5,492 bases of DNA from Comamonadaceae bacterium (GTDB taxonomy: Bacteria; Pseudomonadota; Gammaproteobacteria; Burkholderiales; Burkholderiaceae_C), in assembly GCA_947371775.1 (NCBI GenBank), contig CANBQX010000131.1, positions 1-5,492 of the forward strand, written 5' to 3'. The notes below the pieces were generated by a model. The model made no database searches. It worked only from the letters and a program-made list of their open reading frames with translations, and was not told the origin of the DNA. Of this stretch, positions 5,197-5,492 are shown one piece after another. A program made the position numbers and the translations under genes. How positions within the stretch are numbered: position 1 is the first letter of the stretch; the number at the start of each line of letters is the position of its first letter.

Positions 5197-5492
5197 ATGA
5201 ATTCCCTCATTGAAAAGCAGTTTGCGGTAGAGCGTGGGCACGCCTACACCCGGGTTTTGTTGGTTGTGGCCATGGTGGCGGTCATTGCTGCGGCGAGTTT
5301 GCCGCTGTGGGCAGAGTCCAGCTGGATGCATGAATTTGTGGAAATTGCATGCCACTTCATTTTTGCCTTGATGTGGAATTTGCTGGCGGGCTACGGCGGC
5401 ATGGTGTCTATCGGTCAGCAGGCCTTTTTTGGCCTGGGCGCCTACACCATGTTGGTCTTGGGCAATTTTTGGGGCGTCAACCCCTTTGTCGC
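5197..5492 (+). CDS. livM: ABC importer inner-membrane permease, LivM-like, N-terminal part (3' end outside window)
   Basis: From ATG 5197 the frame stays open to the last base, giving 98 full codons of a permease that normally has about 320-360 residues or more. It would form the channel with the LivH-like protein. Residues 1-18 are polar and probably cytoplasmic. A first membrane helix spans about 19-38 (VLLVVAMVAVIAAASLPLW region). The segment NLLAGYGGMVSIGQQAFFG (61-79), followed by LGAY, is the LivM family hallmark. The start lies 8 bases after the livH stop and is preceded by AAGG. The truncation comes only from the window edge. The C-terminal coupling loop cannot be assessed. Some LivM proteins carry a fused ATPase domain, but here separate ATPase genes lie upstream, so a fusion is unlikely. 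Confidence 0.92.
   Translation, partial: MNSLIEKQFAVERGHAYTRVLLVVAMVAVIAAASLPLWAESSWMHEFVEIACHFIFALMWNLLAGYGGMVSIGQQAFFGLGAYTMLVLGNFWGVNPFV

Overview
The window reads as a compact, single-strand catabolic and transport locus from a betaproteobacterium, most likely of the order Burkholderiales (Comamonadaceae-like). This guess rests on moderately high GC, heavy use of TTG and CTG for leucine, and the look of the proteins. It is an inference, not a placement. All six recognisable genes lie on the + strand. They are packed with gaps of 0 to 41 bases and no convincing terminator or internal promoter, so they probably form one operon that runs past both ends of the window.

Layout: 1-495 is the C-terminal third of an NAD(P)-dependent aldehyde dehydrogenase. 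503-1570 encodes a maleylacetate reductase of the iron-containing alcohol dehydrogenase superfamily. From 1612 to the end comes a branched-chain-amino-acid-type (Liv/HAAT) ABC importer: a periplasmic binding protein with a twin-arginine-like signal (1612-2865), two ATPases (livG-like 2876-3601, livF-like 3602-4318) and two permeases (livH-like 4334-5188, livM-like 5197 to beyond the window). The importer lacks only the rest of livM.

How the genes may work together: maleylacetate reductase makes 3-oxoadipate from maleylacetate, the point where hydroquinone, hydroxyquinol and chlorocatechol routes join. An aldehyde dehydrogenase directly upstream is the pairing expected for hydroquinone ring cleavage, in which 4-hydroxymuconic semialdehyde is oxidised to maleylacetate and then reduced. 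The importer next to them therefore probably brings in an aromatic acid or related precursor rather than leucine. The real substrate cannot be read from this sequence.

The most unusual points are a degenerate ABC signature motif in the LivG-like ATPase, which predicts one canonical and one degenerate ATP site in the LivG/LivF pair; an Asp-to-Asn change at a predicted metal-ligand position in the reductase; and two genes (the reductase and livH) that lack a visible Shine-Dalgarno sequence. I found no wholly new system, mobile element, RNA gene or CRISPR array. No gene-free stretch exceeds 41 bases.
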